Assembly: GCF_019703875.1 (NCBI RefSeq)
Contig: NZ_AP024110.1
Span: 806,001 to 870,000, forward strand
Length of the DNA: 64,000 nucleotides
Direction of reading: 5' to 3'
DNA from: Methyloradius palustris
GTDB taxonomy: Bacteria > Pseudomonadota > Gammaproteobacteria > Burkholderiales > Methylophilaceae
Shown: positions 61,769 to 64,000 of the stretch, piece by piece
Layout: each line of letters starts with the position of its first letter
How positions within the stretch are numbered: position 1 is the stretch's first letter
Position numbers and translations under genes: made by a program
The notes under the pieces: model-generated
Seen by the model: only the letters and a program-made list of their open reading frames with translations
What the model was told of the DNA's origin: nothing
The model's database searches: none

Positions 61769-62671
61769 CTAGTTCAGTTTTGACAACGAACGCCCTACAG
61801 CAATGTAAGACCCAATCCAGCCTAAACTCAGTGCACTAGCAATCATGACCACGCTGGTAGCAAAATCAGGCAGAGCTAGATGGAAATTACTGCCGTAAGA
61901 TGCGGCAATCTCAGTCACTGAGCTATTGAATAGGGTAATGACACTTGCCAGAAACAAAGTCGCAGCTAAGCCGCCGCCCAAGCCATAAATAGCACCTGCG
62001 TATAAAAATGGTCTGCGTATAAAACGGTCAGTTGCGCCTATCAGCCTGCTGACTTCGATCTCTTCTCGTTGCGTAAGTATTTGCAGCCGTATGGTGTTGC
62101 CGATAATGGCAATCAAGGCAAAACCAAGCAACAACACTAGAGCGAGAATTGCTTTTTTGCCTAGCTCCAGCATTGCATAAAGCCGTTTTACCCAATTGGC
62201 ATCAGCTTGGGCGATTTCAACGCCAGGCCATTGCTGCATTTCTTGCTGTAGCGCTTCAATCGCGGCTGGCTCTATGTTTTTAGGGGTCACGAAATAGGCG
62301 TCAGGCAGTGGGTTTTTTTCGAGATTATGGGCGATTTCGGTAGCGCCGCTAGTCGCTTGTAAATCTTGCCATGCTGCATCTTTACTGACGAAACGATAAG
62401 TTTTAACTGCTGCATGCTCGCTCAGTTTTGTATCGAGATCAGCGGTGGTGTCGGATTTGATATCCTGCTTCAGAAACAGGCTGATCTGCGGCTCACCCTT
62501 GATGTCGCCCGCCAGGCGGTTCAGGTTATCCACAATCACATAGAGAATGCCGGGCAGGCATAGTGTCACGCCCATCACGCAGAACATGAGTAGCGTCGCC
62601 AATAAGTTATGGCGCATGCGCGTAAGGACTATCTGCAAGGCTTGCTGGTGCTGGTTGAGCCATTGCTTCAT
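61769..62671 (-). CDS. ftsX: Cell-division protein FtsX
   Basis: A 300-aa inner-membrane protein with four helices (one near 25-45, three in the C-terminal half) and a periplasmic loop with EPQISLFLKQD. It forms an ABC-type complex with FtsE that activates murein hydrolases at the septum. It contains REEIEVSRLIGATDRFIRRPF, typical of FtsX. Its ATG overlaps the ftsE stop by four bases. Confidence 0.93.
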   Translation of the reverse strand: MKQWLNQHQQALQIVLTRMRHNLLATLLMFCVMGVTLCLPGILYVIVDNLNRLAGDIKGEPQISLFLKQDIKSDTTADLDTKLSEHAAVKTYRFVSKDAAWQDLQATSGATEIAHNLEKNPLPDAYFVTPKNIEPAAIEALQQEMQQWPGVEIAQADANWVKRLYAMLELGKKAILALVLLLGFALIAIIGNTIRLQILTQREEIEVSRLIGATDRFIRRPFLYAGAIYGLGGGLAATLFLASVITLFNSSVTEIAASYGSNFHLALPDFATSVVMIASALSLGWIGSYIAVGRSLSKLN

Positions 62672-63345
62672 GAGATTAATGTTCCTTCTTCAGCGTTTAG
62701 CAATTGCCCCTGATTCAATCTCAGCACGCGTGCGTCTCCGGTGTCGTGCAGATTGTGGGTAGCGATAATCACGCTAACGCCGACTTGCCTGAAGGCATCA
62801 AAAATACCCATGATTTCGGTCGCGTAGTTTTCATCAAGATTGCCCGTGGGTTCATCTGCAATTAGCACCGATGGTCTGCTGACTACAGCGCGGGCAATGG
62901 CCAGCCGTTGTTGTTCACCGCCAGACAAGGTGATCGGCATGGCTTTTTCCTTGCCTAGCAAGCCAACTTTATCAAGCGCTGCACGAATGCGCTTACCAGC
63001 TTCACTACCTGTGACGCCATTGATATAGAGCGGTAATGCCACGTTTTCAAAACAGTTGCGGTCGTAGAGTAATTTGTGGTCCTGGAAGACTAGGCCAAAC
63101 TTACGGCGCAGATAGGGGAGCGCTGCGGGGCGTAATTTACTGACATTCTGGTTATTGATGAGCACGGTGCCAGATGTGGGGCGCTCAATGCCTGCAATCA
63201 ATTTAAGCAAGGTACTTTTGCCAGCGCCTGAGTGCCCAAGCACAAACACCATCTCACCTTGTTGCAGCTCGAACGAAACGCCTTTGAGCGCCTCATGGCT
63301 GCCAGGGTAACGTTTGCTGACTTGGTCAAAACGAATCATTTCCAT
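62668..63345 (-). CDS. ftsE: Cell-division ATP-binding protein FtsE
   Basis: A 225-aa ABC ATPase with Walker A GHSGAGKST (37-45), a Q-loop (VFQDHKLL), signature LSGGEQQR (140-147) and Walker B LIADEP (161-166). It drives FtsX. Gene order ftsY-ftsE-ftsX with a 7-nt gap from ftsY is the classic arrangement in proteobacteria. Confidence 0.94.
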   Translation of the reverse strand: MEMIRFDQVSKRYPGSHEALKGVSFELQQGEMVFVLGHSGAGKSTLLKLIAGIERPTSGTVLINNQNVSKLRPAALPYLRRKFGLVFQDHKLLYDRNCFENVALPLYINGVTGSEAGKRIRAALDKVGLLGKEKAMPITLSGGEQQRLAIARAVVSRPSVLIADEPTGNLDENYATEIMGIFDAFRQVGVSVIIATHNLHDTGDARVLRLNQGQLLNAEEGTLIS

Positions 63346-63352
63346 GCTTCCA

Positions 63353-64000
63353 TTATGAGAATAGCGCTTCTATGAATTCACTGGCATTGAAAGGGCGCAA
63401 ATCAGCAATGTCTTCGCCAACGCCAATGTAGCGAATCGGGATAGGCCGTGATTGCGCAATCGCTGCAATTACGCCGCCTTTGGCGGTGCCATCCAGCTTG
63501 CTTAGTACTAGGCCTGTCACGCCAAGCGCGTCATCGAATGCATTCACCTGCATCACTGCATTCTGGCCTGTGTTGGCATCAAGCACCAATAATACTTCGT
63601 GCGGTGCGCCAGGCAAGGCTTTATCGATGACACGCTGTACCTTGCGAATTTCTTCCATCAAGTTCAGCTGCGTGGGTAAGCGACCAGCAGTATCGGCCAT
63701 TACGATGTCGATGCCTTTTGCCTTGGCAGAATTCACCGCATCAAATATTACGGCAGCTGGGTCACCGCCATCTTGCGTAACGACATGGACATTGTTGCGC
63801 TCACCCCAAACCTGCAATTGCTCACGCGCTGCTGCACGGAAAGTATCGCCAGCGGCGATCAATACTGATTTACCTTCAGCCTGAAACTGGTTGGCCAATT
63901 TGCCTATAGTTGTTGTTTTACCTGCGCCATTCACACCCGTGAGCATGATGACGAAGGGCTTGTGCGTTGACGTAACCAGTGGTTTTTGTAGTGGTGTCAG
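63353..64000 (-). CDS. ftsY: Signal recognition particle receptor FtsY (partial, C-terminal GTPase domain)
   Basis: The frame is open from the window edge (64000) to the stop at 63353, so only the last 215 codons are seen. Visible motifs are the G1 loop GVNGAGKTT, the SRP-type region VLIAAGDTFRAAAREQL, DTAGR and SKLDGTAKGG. FtsY docks ribosome-SRP complexes at the membrane for insertion of membrane proteins. The N-terminal acidic A domain and part of the N domain lie beyond the window. An internal ATG at 63946 is not the start. Confidence 0.94.
   Translation of the reverse strand: MTPLQKPLVTSTHKPFVIMLTGVNGAGKTTTIGKLANQFQAEGKSVLIAAGDTFRAAAREQLQVWGERNNVHVVTQDGGDPAAVIFDAVNSAKAKGIDIVMADTAGRLPTQLNLMEEIRKVQRVIDKALPGAPHEVLLVLDANTGQNAVMQVNAFDDALGVTGLVLSKLDGTAKGGVIAAIAQSRPIPIRYIGVGEDIADLRPFNASEFIEALFS

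Noticed and set aside
1..64000. tRNA, rRNA, CRISPR arrays, insertion sequences or prophage genes
   Set aside because: None was found by eye; no clustered short repeats, transposase motifs or phage structural proteins were recognised.

Overview
The window comes from a methylotrophic betaproteobacterium, most likely a member of the Methylophilaceae. The evidence is a complete calcium-type methanol dehydrogenase operon (mxaFJGIRSACKLD), AT-leaning DNA with typical proteobacterial housekeeping genes (gshA, nrdAB, ftsYEX), and a two-PepSY periplasmic protein resembling lanpepsy, a lanthanide-binding protein known from Methylobacillus. No tRNA, rRNA, CRISPR array or intact insertion sequence was seen.

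Layout. 1-2.3 kb: tail of an outer-membrane barrel protein, then a minus-strand NarL-type response regulator and PAS histidine kinase, divergent from mxaF and therefore candidate regulators of it. 2.7-13.6 kb: the mxa operon, with the MDH subunits and cytochrome cL (F, J, G, I) first, a strong hairpin after mxaI, then the assembly and calcium-insertion genes R, S, A, C, K, L, D. It carries two tandem-duplication scars: an exact 580-bp duplication of the mxaJ 3' part, and an 8-bp duplication that breaks a small secreted-protein gene after mxaD. 13.8-28.6 kb: a metal/chelate-uptake-like region with a lanpepsy-like PepSY protein, tonB, a 72-aa gene, a 1206-aa TonB-dependent receptor, fecR and fecI on the minus strand. 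A paralogous fecI-fecR-receptor module follows on the plus strand, then a remnant of a second tonB and a secreted SMP-30-like beta-propeller.

28.7-33.1 kb: nrdA-nrdB (class I ribonucleotide reductase) behind a cobalamin riboswitch. 33.2-35.2 kb: a LysR regulator divergent from an SbtA-type bicarbonate transporter. 35.2-40.3 kb: a membrane-anchored BLUF photoreceptor, a 1200-aa DUF748/AsmA-like protein and an unknown membrane-anchored protein. 40.6-50.6 kb: an mdtABC-type RND efflux operon with its outer-membrane channel, then an MscS channel. 50.6-56.5 kb: a GAF-PAS-PAS-GGDEF protein, two small proteins, an OmpR/EnvZ-type two-component pair, an MgtC family protein and a YbjQ family protein. 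56.7-61.5 kb: nnrD, gshA, a MAPEG protein, a DUF1223 protein and a TonB-like proline-rich protein. 61.8-64.0 kb: ftsX, ftsE and the 3' part of ftsY.

Taken together, the first 28 kb read as methanol oxidation plus metal handling. The Ca-type MDH and its calcium-insertion machinery adjoin a probable lanthanide-binding PepSY protein and two surface-signalling TonB receptor systems. Linking these receptors to lanthanides is inference from context, not something the sequence proves.
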